This document shows, piece by piece, positions 11,173 to 23,599 of a stretch of DNA of 64,000 nt. The stretch is from Chinchilla lanigera (Eukaryota > Chordata > Mammalia > Rodentia > Chinchillidae), in NCBI RefSeq assembly GCF_000276665.1, contig NW_004955465.1:35792-99791 (forward strand). Direction: 5' to 3'. The stretch's first letter is position 1, and each line of letters opens with the position of its first letter. Both the position numbers and the translations under genes were made by a program. The notes under the pieces were generated by a model. That model was not told the DNA's origin and searched no databases. It saw only the letters and a program-made list of their open reading frames with translations.

Positions 11173-12639
11173 ATTTGAAACACATAAGGTCTTACTGAGC
11201 TAAGGGGCTTATGGACCCCTCACAGTTTGTGCCTTTTCCTGCACAGACCACTTGGATGGCCCTCATGTATATACTGTCTTCAAGCAGGAGGTAGTTTAAT
11301 AGCTGGCAAAGTAATACACATGCAGACTCCCCTCTGCACAGGGATGGCTGGAACTCATTTCTTTAAATGGCAGGGATTCCTGACCATCCTGATTGGAACA
11401 TTTATCTTAAGGCTGGGCTCTTACAGCCAATTTACTGCATTGTCTCATGGAAGTTGATTATTTACTGGATGCTCCAGCCAGGGACTAATTCATAGGCAGC
11501 TCAGGTGGAAAGTCAAATTGATCATGAAGAACCCTTTGGCTATATTCCAACTATGCAGGTTTGGATTTTTAAAAAAATTTGTGAGAGGGAAAGAGGGAGC
11601 TTCATTCTTTTCCTGGAAATTCCAGTGTGTAATGGATAGGAATGGATTTGTTGAATTCAAGGTAGATTGATTGATGTGAAGGTTTAGCAAGAATGTCTTG
11701 ACTCTAAGGGGAAGCCAGGACCATAAGGAAAATATCAGAAGGGAAGGAGATAGTAAGGCAATCTTTTTATTGACTGTGCAGGATTTCTTGTTCATAACTC
11801 AACAGGTAAAGGTCTGTTGAGTCCATCTTTGTGTGTTGGAAGCCTGCTGATGGCTTAGATTGAGTAACAGAGCATATGCTAAGCTTTGATGTGCTGTGAG
11901 AAGGTTTTCTTTCCTTTCTTCTTTAAAGGTGGGTGGGAGGATTTCTTTGAGGTTACTGAGAGCCCTGGAATTCCTTTGTGAGCTCTTTGGGATGTATATG
12001 AGAAAAGAAGCTTGAGCATTTCTCCCTATTTGGAAATGTTCCTGGAGTTGGCGTCATCTAGAGTTTAACTCATCAGTGTCATTGCTGCCTTCTAATTGTG
12101 CACTGCTTTCCGTGGCATCTTCTGAAGTAACACTAGGTTTTTGTCAAACGTGGAAATGTTCTTGTAAGGCAGATGTTGCATTCTGATGGTGGGTGCGAGG
12201 GCAGGCCTGTGTTTGCATGAGACTGTAGAAGGAAACCTCATGCAAATCTAAGACCAACAGAGGCCAGCTCACTAGGACAAATCTACCTGAACTCTAGGAC
12301 TGTAGGATCCACACCAGATGGCTCCATCTGACATGCCAAAAGCCACGTGGGCTGTGTGTAACTTATCACTTCCATAGCTGCAACCTACCTGGGTTAGTTT
12401 CCTACCGTGTTAGCAGAATCACCAAATCCCCAGTTGCCCAAGCTCTCTTCTCTCATGCTCCACACCCCGCAAAACTCCTGCAACTTGAGTGAGGACAGTT
12501 ATTTCCCTGATGGTCCATAGTCATGCATCCTCCAAACCACTGGCAATGCCTTAGTGCCAACACTGCATTTCTAAAGCCTTGAAACGCATCTTCTTTTTCC
12601 AGATGTATTTCTTTTTGCATCAAAGTGTTCAGGCTGGTT
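11173..12639. other. Unique sequence, no gene recognised
   Basis: About 1.5 kb without a recognised repeat. The longest frame is 101 codons on the minus strand at 11490-11795, leucine/serine/lysine-rich with no domain I know. A perfect octamer word ATGCAAAT is at about 12240. No exon or promoter supported. Confidence 0.5.
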
Positions 12640-13445
12640 TAGCTTAAAGCCTCCTGAAGACTCCTCATCACCTGCAGGACACAGACTAAACAACCATGTG
12701 AGAGATGAAGCTGAAAGATTTGGCTCTTGTATGCCAGCCCAACTGTCTTCCCCACCTCTTTTTTTCTTTGAGGTGCTGGGAATTAAACCTAGCCTTCATG
12801 CATTCTAGGTATACACTTAACTATACCCCACCCCCAACAACCTCTCCTTGCTTAATTTTCCAACTTGTTTGGCAAAATTCATGTCTCTGTCTTTGTCTGT
12901 ACTAATCCTTCTGTCCAGAATGCTCTTCCCACATTTTATTTGGGGAAACTCCCATTTGGTCTTTCAGATCCAGCGGCAGGGTTTCACTTTTCTCCTGTGG
13001 ATGATGATAAAAGTATTTAACAACTAGTGTGATTGGATTCTGAACAGTTAGAACAGAGACCAGGGAAAACTACTGCCTTTGTGTGGCAGGTAGCCACCTT
13101 CTGGGTCTAACCTACCCCAGCAGTGTTGTCATGCCCTCTTTTGTGCCACTGTAATCCATGTGCAGGCACACATTATTTATTCTGTATTCATGTAACAACA
13201 CTTAAAAATTGCCTGTTCCTTTAGGCGTTGCTAGGTGATGTACATGCAAGAATGGATAAGACAATATTTCTGCCCTGGAGATGCTTATAGTCTAGTCATG
13301 TAGCTTTCTTTTTGTATATGATTATCTTGTATAAGAAAATGAGCTTCTCAGAAGATGAGGACCAATGCTTTTTTCCTGATGTCCAGGGAACTTACCTGGT
13401 ACCCGGTATGCAAATTACTCAGTCAATAGTTACAGAGTGAAGGTA
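12640..13445 (+). mobile_element. L2 LINE remnant, split by an ID SINE
   Basis: Pieces in L2 order: 'aaagcctcctgaagactcct', 'ccagaatgctcttcccacat' with 'gtctttcagatccagcggc' (the GGAATGCTCTTCC ... TCAGATCTCAGC block), then 'atgagcttctcagaagatga' to 'tacctggtacccggtatgca' and 'tcagtcaatagttacagagt' (the L2 3' end). The region 13150-13300 is less clear and may hold another old repeat. Mammal-wide and heavily diverged. Confidence 0.6.
12758..12834 (-). mobile_element. ID SINE, antisense, old copy
   Basis: A T-rich run, then 'ggtgctgggaattaaaccta' and 'taggtatacacttaactata' followed by CCCC, which is a degraded antisense ID element. It sits inside the L2 remnant and is therefore younger than it. 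Confidence 0.6.
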
Positions 13446-14226
13446 TCTCACTGGGATCCTGATTGTCTGCCCGTGGTTCAGAATTTCAAGGTGTTAAATT
13501 GCTTGAGGAGGTTGATTGGTCATGGGTTGATGGGCTCCAACTAGAGGTGTAGGTACCAGTGTTTATTTATAAAAGGTATAGCTTTAGAGAAACAGTTCAT
13601 TTGCCTTCTTTGTTCATAATTCAGCTTTTTTTCCTCCTTCTCCTTGTTCTTTTTTGAATGGAATGTCACCCACTCACTGGTTTTATATAGCTCCCATTGA
13701 TGTAGAACTGAACGGAAATCGAGCCTATTAATTAAAAACCCGGAATGTGGGAAGCTTTTGAACTGCTAATTGAAACTCTTACCAACTGGGTTGCACTGGC
13801 ATTTTTAAACCCTTTTCTTCTTCTGAAACTAGAACTTTGGCTTAGCTGAGACGACTTTCATAAAGGTGATTACAAAGAATGACAGTGTCTTGTTTCAAAA
13901 ATGTCCTCATGTACCTCCAGTGAAGCGTCAGGGTGGATGGCCCCCTAGCACTCTGAAAGATGTTAGCAGGGTCATAGAGGACACAAGTGGCCTCCCAGGT
14001 GCCCTCCCCTCTGGCCTTGAGTGACCACTGCCAGCTGGCCCTGTCCACATAGCACAGTTGATAGGTAAGGGCCTGATGATGCTTTCCTCCCCAGGCAGGC
14101 CAGGAGGAGACCATCTTACCAGGCTCAAGGAGCTGCAGGGGCCACTGTGGCCTCAAAGGTTGCAGCTCATGCCCTGCCTATGACCATATCTACATGTGGG
14201 TAGTCAAATCAATCCTATGTGGGGAG
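13446..14226. other. Unique sequence, no gene recognised
   Basis: About 780 bases. A 104-codon minus-strand frame at 13842-14156 and a 66-codon frame inside it share no recognisable domain. No repeat identified. Confidence 0.45.
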
Positions 14227-14231
14227 ATGGC

Positions 14232-14979
14232 TGTGTCTGTTAATCTTAATTGTTAATGTGACTTGATTCAGAGACCATAGAGTGGTGATTAGATCTTGGG
14301 AGCTCTATACTCTCCAAGGATTTACCTACTTCTATTCATAGCCGAATATGCTATTGGGAAAGGGCCCCTGTTGGAGGTGGGTCACTGGGGACATACCTTC
14401 AGAGAGTATATATCTTACTGTCTTACTTATTTTTCCTGTTGCTGAGACAAAATATCCAACACCCAAAGTTAGAGGAGGAAAGGTTTATTTGTAGAGGTTT
14501 CAATCTGTAGTTGGCTAGTTCTATAACAGGGTGTTATGGCAAAGGGTCATTGAGAGCAGAAATAGTCCATGGCGAGCAGGTGGATGAGAGCACATTATCC
14601 CTCTTTCTGTCCCTTATATTTCATGCAGGCTATCTTCTCCAGCCAGAACTATGCCAAATCACTCAGGGTACTGATTTAGTAATTATATACCCTTGACCCC
14701 AGCACTGCACACTCTAGATCCAGCCACCTCTGAAAAGCACCCCCTGTGACTGCATGAGGCTTTGGGGTACATCTAGGCACAAGCCATAGCATGCACTCTT
14801 ACTAGCTGCTATGTACTAAGCAACTTTGTGCCACCATGCTCCCTTCTACCATGATGTGCCTGCCTGGGAGCCAACTGACTATGGACTGAACCCTTGGAAA
14901 CCATGAGCCGAATAAACCCATCCTCTTTAAGTTATAGGAGTAGGTATCTTGCCCAGTAATTGGAAAGCTGGCTAATACA
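14232..14979 (+). mobile_element. MaLR-type solo LTR (ORR1-like), interrupted
   Basis: The ends are TG (14232) and ACA (14979), flanked by near-matching 5-bp target duplications ATGGC (14227-14231) and ATGGT (14980-14984). The 3' part has the MaLR layout 'actatggactgaacccttgg', 'gagccgaataaaccc', a TTAAGTTATAGG block and a GCTAATACA end. A second LTR in the opposite orientation splits it. No internal retroviral genes are present. Confidence 0.7.
14419..14797 (-). mobile_element. MST-like MaLR LTR nested inside the preceding LTR, antisense
   Basis: It begins 'tgtcttacttatttttcctg' and 'ttgctgagacaaaatatcc' and continues with 'gaggaaaggtttatttg'. Its 3' end is 'aagccatagca'. This is the antisense layout of MST/THE1-type LTRs (TGTCTTAGTC...GCTGATAAAGACATACC ... 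ACCATAGCA). CTTAC lies just before it (14414-14418) and again at 14798-14802, which may be the 5-bp target duplication, though the right boundary is not exact. Confidence 0.65.
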
Positions 14980-14984
14980 ATGGT

Positions 14985-17520
14985 AGACTCAAAATCTGCA
15001 CCTGCCATGCCTTCTTTCAGGGACTGAGATCCTCTGCACAGCCATTGATACTGATACTTGCTCAGGAATGTGGCTTTCTGGGCCAAGTGCCAAAGATACA
15101 ACATTCCCAGTCTATCCTTACTGCCTCTCAACCTGGTCTTGTGGTGGCCCAGCAGGGCTCCCCTTGAGCCTCAAGATAGAGTTTGTGTGGGTTCTCATGA
15201 GACAGACCCACATGAGGCTCCATTGCCTCTTGGCCTGAGAAGGCACAGAGGGGGCTCTTGTGATGGAGGAGACTTGAGTGGCTGTGGGATCTGATTCCAC
15301 TGAGCTGGGCAAAGCCATGTGGTAAGCATGTGCTTGGGCCATGGTTGGGGATATGAGCTGGCCATGTGCTTTGAGTTTGGGTTTCTTTCTTTTTCAGAAG
15401 GTGGTTGATTCATGCAAAATGCTTAACGATGCCTGCAATGCACTGCGCGGGGGATCAGATCCCCTTTGATGTGCAGGGTCTTTTTGGAGGTTCCAAAAAA
15501 ACAGTTCAAAAGGTTTACTTTGGACACCACACCTCCAGCACATGTCAGAGTCAAGGCCAGGCTCCCCAGGCAGTGTGCTGGAGAAAACATCTTGTGCTGG
15601 CTTCTTCCCTTCACTGTTTGGTCTTGTGCTGAGCACAGTGTTTCAGACTTCACAGTCCTAGTGGTGAAAAGAGGAGATTAAGCAAAGGAAAATAAATAAA
15701 TACTCTGAGCTTTTGAGTGTCCAGGAAATCAAGGGTGCACTGTGGCCTCCCAGACCTGCTGCAGTCGGGTGGAGAGAGGGAGGCTGAAGCTTTGTCTGCA
15801 GGGAGGGATCTTCCCTGTAAGTGCCGCTCAGCTTGGAGCTATCCAAGGAAAACAGGCAGACAAGGAGCCATCTGGCCGCCCCACGTGGGTCAAATCGCAG
15901 TGTTCTCTGGGCTGAGTTTTAGGTTGCAGGCACAGTGCTGTCCTCCCTGTCCCCTCTTAACCAGGCTGCATCTGAATTAGGAACAGCTCTGGGAGGATGG
16001 GGTGTGAGGTGCCGGGTAGGAAGCTCTGAAAAGGGAAGAGGAGTCCTTGTGGGGAACTCCTTTACCACGCTTCACTGTTCTGAGATTTCTGCCTCTCTCT
16101 GTCCTCCAGGCTCTCTTCATAAGCTGCAGGCTGGCAGGCAGGGTGGAGGGGGTTTCTGTGTGACCTTCTAGGTAAAGAAAGCAAAGCAGACAGTGCCTTA
16201 TCATGGACGTGGCCATGACTTGAAAATCAGGGGTTCAGGGAAGGAATTTCTTCCCTCTCTGCTCTGTTGCTCAGGAACTGTTGGGTCTCTCAGAGGGAGT
16301 CATATTCCTGTTCTGTGTGCTGTTTCCCCACCAACAGGGTGGCTGTTTTGCTGTTTTGTCTGTGCCCGAATTGCTGTATACAACTGAGGGAGTTTTGGTG
16401 GAACCCAAAGCCCCAAATGCTTTCCTCTGTTAAGAAAAAGGTTTTAAAATCTATGAATCAAGGAGCAACCCCCGCTAGCCACGAGGGCCCAGAGAACAGA
16501 GCCTGAGGTGTTTGCTAGCACAGGTTCGCAAGTGTGTCGCTGGAGAAAGGACAAGATGTGGAGGCTCCCACAGCCCCGCCATCTGTGCCCTTGGAATTGT
16601 ACTTCGTTCCTCTCCTCAAACAATGTAGGTTACTGCCCCCAGCTGCCTCCAACCCGCTCGCCAAGGCTGGCATCTCTGCACTGCCACAAATGCTCAGTCA
16701 GTCTCCCAAGTGAATTCTCACAACATATGGAAGGATTTGGGCCAGCCCTTTAACTATTTGGCAAATTATAGGTGTATAGAATCATATGCTACTTTAGATG
16801 CTGTATACTCAGGCTTCTGTATCACTCTCCAGTTCTTCTTTGTAGATTCTCCTCATGGTTCTCCTTGACTCTGATCACGAAGGGTCATCCACATCTGCAA
16901 GCTGGAAACAATCGTTGTGTGTCTAGCATGGCTCTGTTCAGCTGAGTCTACTCTGTTGTCCTGCTCATAGAACTTGGTGATTTATTGTTTTCTTTTCCTG
17001 AGTTCATATCCTTGGAGAGCCCCTCTGATTTCCAAGTACTCTTACATACTTCTTCTCTGTCACTTTGTGCTGTGTTTCTGTCAGTTTTCTGAAATCTACC
17101 CCTTTTATAGGTCTCTGCTTAGGAATCATTTTCTTAGTCTTTGCATATCATATACTAGCTCCTTCCAGAGCACTCATAGTCTTATCTTCATCCTAGAACA
17201 TGTGGTAGCATTCTGTAAATGTCCATTCCTGATTAAGTTAGCAACTAATGATTGCTTACTCTGGGGCAAGCAGCATGCTAGGTACTTTGATGGATCAGGG
17301 ACTTGCAGAAGAACCCTGAATTGCCGTCTCAATTTTATACATGAATGTACTGTCACGTGGCAAGTTAGACTTATAAGGAATACTTAAGTGGTCCCTTTAA
17401 TATAAAACCATGTTCCCTTTTCTTTGTCTCACTTATAGTTCCTCTTATAGCTACCTGGAGACTACTCTCAAATATCCACATAAATTTGGAAATTTCTCCA
17501 GTTCCCCCCACAACTAGCTT
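14985..17520. other. Unique sequence, no gene recognised
   Basis: About 2.5 kb, GC-richer than its neighbours (15100-16750). Many overlapping frames of 60-87 codons on both strands reflect base composition. The longest, 137 codons at 16974-17387, is phenylalanine/leucine/serine-rich and crosses AT-rich sequence with no domain. CACGTG occurs near 15880. No CpG island, exon or clear repeat. Confidence 0.5.
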
Positions 17521-17655
17521 TTTTGTTCAGACAGGGTCTTACCATGCAGTTCAGGCTGGCCTTGAACTCACTTTGTAGCCCAGGCTGGTTTCAAAATCAC
17601 AGTGATCCTCCTGAGCGCTGGGATTACAGGCTTGTGCCACTACACCCAGTTCATG
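17521..17655 (-). mobile_element. B1 SINE with quasi-duplication, antisense
   Basis: The antisense order is 'gacagggtcttaccatgcag', 'ttcaggctggccttgaactc', 'cactttgtagcccaggctgg', 'gctgggattacaggcttgtg'. The repeated CAGGCTGG shows the internal ~29-bp duplication typical of rodent B1. The flanks share ACTAGCTT (17513-17520 and 17656-17663), a possible short target duplication. Confidence 0.9.
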
Positions 17656-17677
17656 ACTAGCTTGTAATAGATAAAAC

Positions 17678-17681
<4 letters not shown>

Positions 17682-17715
<34 letters not shown>

Positions 17716-17757
17716 TGCGTGGTTGCGCGTGTGCACATGTGTGTATGTGTGTATGTT
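17682..17757. repeat. (GT)n microsatellite with interruptions
   Basis: About 26 bases of pure GT, then GTATGTGTGTGCGTGGTTGCGCGTGTG and further GTAT words. The alternating purine-pyrimidine stretch with CG steps could form Z-DNA. It lies just 3' of the B1 element. Confidence 0.95.
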
Positions 17758-17759
17758 TT

Positions 17760-18719
17760 AAAGTCGGCCAATATTGCGGACAGATATTCCCTTCCCCTTT
17801 AGTGAACATCAAAATAATTGATTAAACGGCCAGTTCTAGACTCTCTTGCCAATGACATATAATAATAATTCATTCATATTCCTGCTTATTTCATCAATCT
17901 GCCTTTGGGTTCTGTTCAATCTTGCTTATTTTTTTCTTCTCTAGCTTTAGTATCTGGGTGCCCAGGTCAATATTTTAGCCACTTTTCTCTTGCTCCTGCA
18001 TAGCAATCATCAGTGTGAAGCACATATGAGCCAACAGGACAATACATGAAGACGTATTATTTGGATGGCAGGAACAGAGGCTCTGAGTGATTATCTCAAA
18101 TGTAAATCATACATGACTTAAAATATGCAGTAGGCTGGGCCCATTTCCATGAGTTCTAGGACCAGAGACATATTGGAGAGGCTGAGGAGCCCAAGTTATA
18201 AAGTCAAAGGGAGGAGGACATTGATGGTCACCTCGGGACCACTTAATAATTGGAAAATTTGAAAGAGGGAAAGTAAGTGACTTTGGGAAAAGGAAAACAG
18301 ATTCAAAGACTACACAATCTTGCTTCAATTTGCAAGACCCTTTGGCCTGCAACATCACTTCTGATGAAAAGGTTATGGCTAAATGCTCTCCATTGGAGCC
18401 AGAGATGTGGAGGTTAGCAATGTGCACTGCTGGTCTCCGGTATTTTTGTGTCTGTCTGGTCTTAATGGCTGGATGATAAACTTCTCAAGGACTGAATAAT
18501 GTCTCATTATTATGACATTAATGAACAGAGCAGATGCTCAAAGATATTAACTAATAAGTCAACTGGCATAGAATTCTATACTCAGTTGAACAAGAGACAT
18601 GAATACCCTGCCAGCAGTACTCTAAGTTGAATGTTCTGAGCTCCTGTATTTGTAAGGGCTCAGGCTAGGGTATTAAAACAGAAAGATCTGAAAATATGGT
18701 GATGTAAACAGGATTAATG
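17760..18719. other. Unique sequence, no gene recognised
   Basis: About 960 bases. A 106-codon minus-strand frame (18107-18427) has no domain I know. No repeat identified. Confidence 0.45.
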
Positions 18720-18975
18720 TTTCTTTTTCTCTTATATAACAGTCCAGAGGTCAGTGAGCTGGGGCTCAGTCTAAGGTAGTGGCTACAGCTGCAGCCAGCA
18801 GGAAGGAGGAGAAGAGCCAGGGGTGCGGGCTTGTGTTCTTTCTCAGGGCCATAGCCTGGAAGTGGTACCTGTCCTTGTACTTACATCCATTGGCTACAAC
18901 TCGGCCACATGGTCACAAAGCTGCAAGGGAGGCTGGGGAAAGTAGTCTCTAGGTGAGAGGCCAAGCCCAGGTAAT
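18720..18975 (+). mobile_element. Probable ancient mammal-wide repeat, family not assigned
   Basis: The run 'cagtccagaggtcagtgagc', 'cagcaggaaggaggagaaga', 'cttacatccattggctacaa', 'cacatggtcacaaagctgca' and 'gggaggctggggaaagtagt' matches the layout of a repeat I remember from many mammalian introns, but I cannot name it with certainty. Confidence 0.35.
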
Positions 18976-19469
18976 GATTGGTACAAGGAGTTCCATTATT
19001 AAAAATACGGAGAAAAGATATTTGTAGGTGAATAGCCTTTTCTATCATCCCTAAGCTAAAATTCCTCTAAAAGCCTTCCCTTAATCTGAATCAATTGCAA
19101 GACAAATTTTGAGAGGAGCCATCTTTGATTTCTTACTTCATGTGGATGTAGCAGTTTGACTTATTTTAACAAGGTGGGCTGTCATTTATAATTTCTGTGG
19201 TTCCATGAAGACAATAGCTATTTATTTTCACAGACCAATCATTTATATTTTATTTTTGTGTGAAAGATAATCCTTCTCCATAAAGCCAATAGGGGTGAAA
19301 AAGTTCATTCTCCAACAGGCTCCTAGATGTTCCAGAAAGGCAGATACCATAGTGCAGATAGTGCAGAGATTAGGAAAGTGTGCCAGGGTAAGTGGACAGG
19401 GGGAGGGAGATCCGCAAGAACTATGCCAAGAATTGGACTTCCATGGTTTGGAGTGTCAGCTCTTCTATG

Positions 19470-19645
19470 TATTAGTTGTGCTGTCCTGATCACATTACTC
19501 CACTTCTTTAAACATCAGTTTTCTGTTCGGGAAAATATGAATATTAATATGATGTACCTTTCCTATTAGGAACAGAATTGTCCCAAAAAGGTAATGAATG
19601 TTAAGCACTTTGTGCAAGGTCTAGGTTGTAGAAGTTACTTAATAA
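19470..19645 (+). mobile_element. MIR SINE, sense
   Basis: 'cctgatcacattactccact' followed by 'tctttaaacatcagttttct' matches the MIR core (GTGACCTTGGGCAAGTTACTTAACCTCTCTGAGCCTCAGTTTCCTCAT). Further on, 'gttaagcactttgtgcaagg' resembles the MIR 3' part (TAAAGCACTTAGCACAGTGCCTGG). An ancient, diverged copy. Confidence 0.65.
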
Positions 19646-21316
19646 AATCCTCTCTCCCTTCCTCCCTTCCTCTGTCCCTTCCTACAAGCATTGTCCTTAT
19701 ACGTGAACTGAATAGATCTCCTAGGTGTCCTAACTACCTAGGAATACACCCAACCTGGGAACAGTTCTTCAGCAGTAACTAAAGGAAACAAGATTTAAAA
19801 TGACCAATCCAGCCAGAGGAGGTGGGAACAAGTCTCAGGCGCAGGAGGAATTTCCCCCTCTCTGACCTACCTGACCCTGCCAAATTGGGTAATTAGGAGC
19901 TGAGGGCAAGTGACAGGTGTCTGAGGTGCTGGAGAATATGATATCCTTAGCCCTTGGGAAGCCACGTGAGGAGGCTGAGAATGTCAGGGAGGGGCCCTTT
20001 GTACACTGGAAATAGAACCCACCTGATGAACATTGGAGAAATGAGACGGAAAACGTATGGCTTCTAGAGGAAACACGCTTAGTTTTCTGGGCTGGCCCAG
20101 TCACTGGCTGTGGAACACAGACAAGGCCAGGGTAGAAAGTTCAGCCAAGCTTGGGCTGAGGGCGCAGCTGGAAGGCAGGACAGAAAGGGCGGAAGGCCTC
20201 CCTCAGGGCTGTAGTTCCAAGGCTGTCCCAGCTCCCAGGGCCAAGGAGGAAACCTGAAGAGAGGCACAGTGAGCCGTGGCAGATTTCCCCCATGGTGAAG
20301 ACAGTCCCTCCAAGTGGCAGATGCTCTTGTATATTTATAATGTAGGAGATGTTTGCTTCTGAGCTGGGTGTGCCAATTTTTGTAGGGCGAAGGAGGGACA
20401 AAGTCTCCAGAGATGAGCATCTTGCAGTAATGCTGGTTTTAATAGCTTATAAACTGGAACCCATTCGTCCCCTGAGGTGGTCTTAGAAACATGAGCACTA
20501 TGCCTTCCTTCCCTTGGTTTGTGTCTTCTCTCCTCCCTTCCTCTTCTTTCCTTTTTTCCTCTAGCCCTCTCCTCTCCATGCCTCTTTCCCACCCTGTCCT
20601 TCTAACATACCTGCATTTAACCCCAATCGACCACTTGCTGGATATCATTCTAGGAGTTGGGGAAAACAATGGATAGACAGAGATTAAAATTCTAATTAGG
20701 AAGGCAAACAATTATCCCATTAATTGACAATTAACCCAATAAGCATCAACTGCTAGCCCAACACCTTTGTCTTCATTCTTTCAAGGCTAAGTCTATGTGT
20801 AGCTTTCCCTTGGGAGGCCTGTGATAGGACAGCTCCAAATAGAGTTCCTTGGTCGTCAGTGGGACAATATTCTCATTGCAAGGAGGTGTCAGAAAACAGA
20901 GCAGTGACTGCTGAACACTGTTTGTAGACACTTGTAACCTTATAGATGAGCACTTGCGACCTTACGAATGCTGACAGTTCAGAGCTATCCCCAGAGTTTG
21001 AAGTCTTCTCCCCTGGAGGCATATTAGAGCCAGAGATGAAGCGAGATGATGAAATCTCCTGAAATACAGTAGTAGACCCATAGAGAGCCGAAGATTTCTG
21101 CCCCAGAGAAATGGAGAAATTTAGGTTGGTTGTCAGGCATAGTATAAGCCAGGCTCAGCACTGTGTAAGTTCTCTAAGCCCAGGGGGAACTGTGAATTTA
21201 TGGGGCTCAGTCCTTAAACCTCTTGATTTATATGACGATGTTTTACTCATTAAAAAAATTAGTCCATGTACAAGCTCAGAAACATAGCTAATCTTTTTTT
21301 TAACTTTTCATTGTCC

Positions 21317-21318
<2 letters not shown>
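19646..21318. other. Unique sequence, no gene recognised
   Basis: About 1.7 kb. Pyrimidine-rich at 19650-19685 and 20505-20600. Overlapping frames of 60-113 codons on both strands at 19835-20711 include a Lys/Arg/Glu-rich one made by the antisense of the pyrimidine tract. No known domain. CACGTG is at about 19963. No repeat confidently identified. Confidence 0.5.

Positions 21319-21356
<38 letters not shown>
21319..21356. repeat. (TA)n microsatellite
   Basis: A perfect alternating TA array of about 38 bases. It is self-complementary and can extrude as a cruciform, so length errors in assembly are likely. Confidence 0.97.
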
Positions 21357-21358
<2 letters not shown>

Positions 21359-21787
21359 ATGCTGTGCTGAGTTTTGTTTTTGATATGGTGAAAGGAGATT
21401 TAGATGGTGGGGATGTCAATCCCATTTGTGACCATTTTGACTGTGTGGTTAATTTATGAGATGAGGATAATAGAAGCCAATTTAGAAAAGTCTTGGGGAT
21501 GAAATGTGCCAAGGGTGGAAGTGCTTGATCAGCTTCCAAGTGTTGTACAGTTGTACGACTGTATTGTGACCATTACTATTACTACTCAAGGGTCAGTTTA
21601 TTTTTGCCTTTGAATGGCCTTGCATCAACTTGCACATTGTGAAGATTAACTGCAAAACCAGCTCTAATGGTTGGATTAGGAATATGAAAATCAATGTTTG
21701 TGGTCCTTTTGCTATAACAGAGGTTCTCTGAAGTATTTGGAATTTTCTTGAGAGATGTCTGGAAGGCTCATTTTCTTTCCCAATGTG

Positions 21788-21923
21788 TTAATAACTTATG
21801 TAGTTATTAACTACAAAATAGTTATTAACTATTTATGTAGTTAACTATTTATGTAGTAAATTTACATAAAGTAGTTATTAACTATGTAGTTATTAACTAC
21901 AAAATAACTTATGTAGTTATTTT
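21788..21923. repeat. AT-rich cryptic minisatellite with inverted repeats
   Basis: The words TTATGTAGTTATTAACTAC and AAAATA recur in direct orientation at 21795-21820 and 21884-21905, with intermediate TATTTATGTAGTTAAC units between. GTTATTAAC and GTAGTTATTAACTAC are near-palindromes, so the block holds both direct and inverted repeats. No coding signal. Confidence 0.85.
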
Positions 21924-23404
21924 AGTGAAAGAAATACATTTTTTAACTGGAAGAATATCTCTACCCAATGATAGTGAAAATATTAGGGAAAATTCATGGA
22001 TAACAATTCTTTCCCCCTCAATGAAAAGCCAACTTACAGAAATCTTGCATCTATGGGGCAAAGTTTTAACACCATTTCACTTATCGAGGTTTACTTCCTT
22101 AGAGATGTTTCCTAGAGCATTGTTATGTTACCTACAGAATGCCAAAAATAACTCCAAGGTCAAAGGAAATTCATAATCACTTCAAAGGATCCTTCCTTTG
22201 CATGGTTCTTATGGGTGCCACCCAGAGCTGGTGACACAGAGCAGAGTCTGGAAGCCTCGTTCCTGGACAAACATGGCCTAGACAAATGGCTCTTCTTTCC
22301 TTTGTGTCAGGCTTGTCACCTCTGAAATGAAAAGCTCATTGTTGGCTCCTACCTTACAAGGGTGGAGATTCTTAAAATTACCTGGTCTTGATTTAGACAG
22401 AGGAGTTGTCTACTCTGTGAGCTGAAAGAGATGTAGTGCAAAGATTAGAATGTATAAAGAACGACTCCTTTGCAGCCCACACCTTTTAGGAAACAATACA
22501 GACTTAAACCCAGTGATCCACATCCCGTCAGGTAGAAATCTTTGCGTTGGGAGCCAGTTGAGAGCTCTTCTTGCTGCTAATGTGCTATTATTGAATACCC
22601 AGTTTGTCTCCAAAGACCTGACCCATTAAGTAAAATAAGACAAAATTAGCTTGTGACCTTGTAATTTAATCTGTTCAGATACCAACAGATGATGATAGGA
22701 ATTGCTATGAGCTATGGATGTTCTGGTTATTATAAGCATAGGTCTGTGGTTTTCATGGGATTGCTAGATGCAGGAATCATTCTCATAGTAGTGTCTAGAT
22801 GTCAATTCAGTCCCACTTCCATGGAAAGCCAAAGACCCTAGTTTGCACAGTTGGGATCTTTTATGCTCACTGACAGACTGCCAATGGAGACTTGCAAAAT
22901 GTGATAGGGATGGCACAAGCAATAGGGTGGGATGCAAAATCTGTTCCTGCTTGTGGCTCTCGACGAGTTGGTTTAGGGTGGAGGTTGTAGGAATTTGGAG
23001 GGAGATGTTGTGGTAAGCTGAGCTCCTTGGGCAAGGATAAGGCTGGCCGCAGTCCAGGTATTTGGTTTCAGACCTTGGTGAAGCCAAACCACATTCACTT
23101 AATTCTGAGAAAACCAACCGATAGTTTGAGAACCAATTTCAGGGGAGACTAGCTGAAGGTTTTATGGAGGCTGGTGAGTCTGATCATGCCTCATGTTGCT
23201 CTACTCTTTGCCTCACCTGGGCTGGGCTCTGTCGGTCTCTCACCCTGGTACAAGGGTGATCACCCTTTTTGGATCTGAGCTTACCCCACCCATGGCTTGA
23301 CACATACATACCTCTTTCTCAAAAATGCAAAACTCTTGTGCTTAAGTATGGTGACATTTCCTAAAGCATATTGGCTATACTTTTTAAAAAATAGTGTTCT
23401 TTTA
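21924..23404. other. Unique sequence, no gene recognised
   Basis: About 1.5 kb. The longest frame is 117 codons on the minus strand (22764-23117), without a recognisable domain. No repeat identified. Confidence 0.45.
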
Positions 23405-23599
23405 GTTGTCATTTTTTAAACTTTATTTTTTTATTAGTACATATTTGTCATACACACTGTCACATTCATTGCAGGAAATTTGTACCCGTACTAATATATC
23501 TTAATTCTTCTTTTCTCTCCCGTTCTCCTCTCCTCCCTTCAACCCTTCTTCCCTTCCCCCTTTACAGAAGCTCTGTTTCCATTATTTCCTTCCATCCTC

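Noticed and set aside
15870..15895. CACGTG E-box in GC-richer sequence, possible promoter
   Set aside because: No CpG island, TATA or initiator context and no open exon follows; a six-base word alone is uninformative.
16974..17387. 137-codon plus-strand frame with hydrophobic start
   Set aside because: The hydrophobicity comes from T-rich DNA. No homology, no upstream signal, and a mixed downstream composition.
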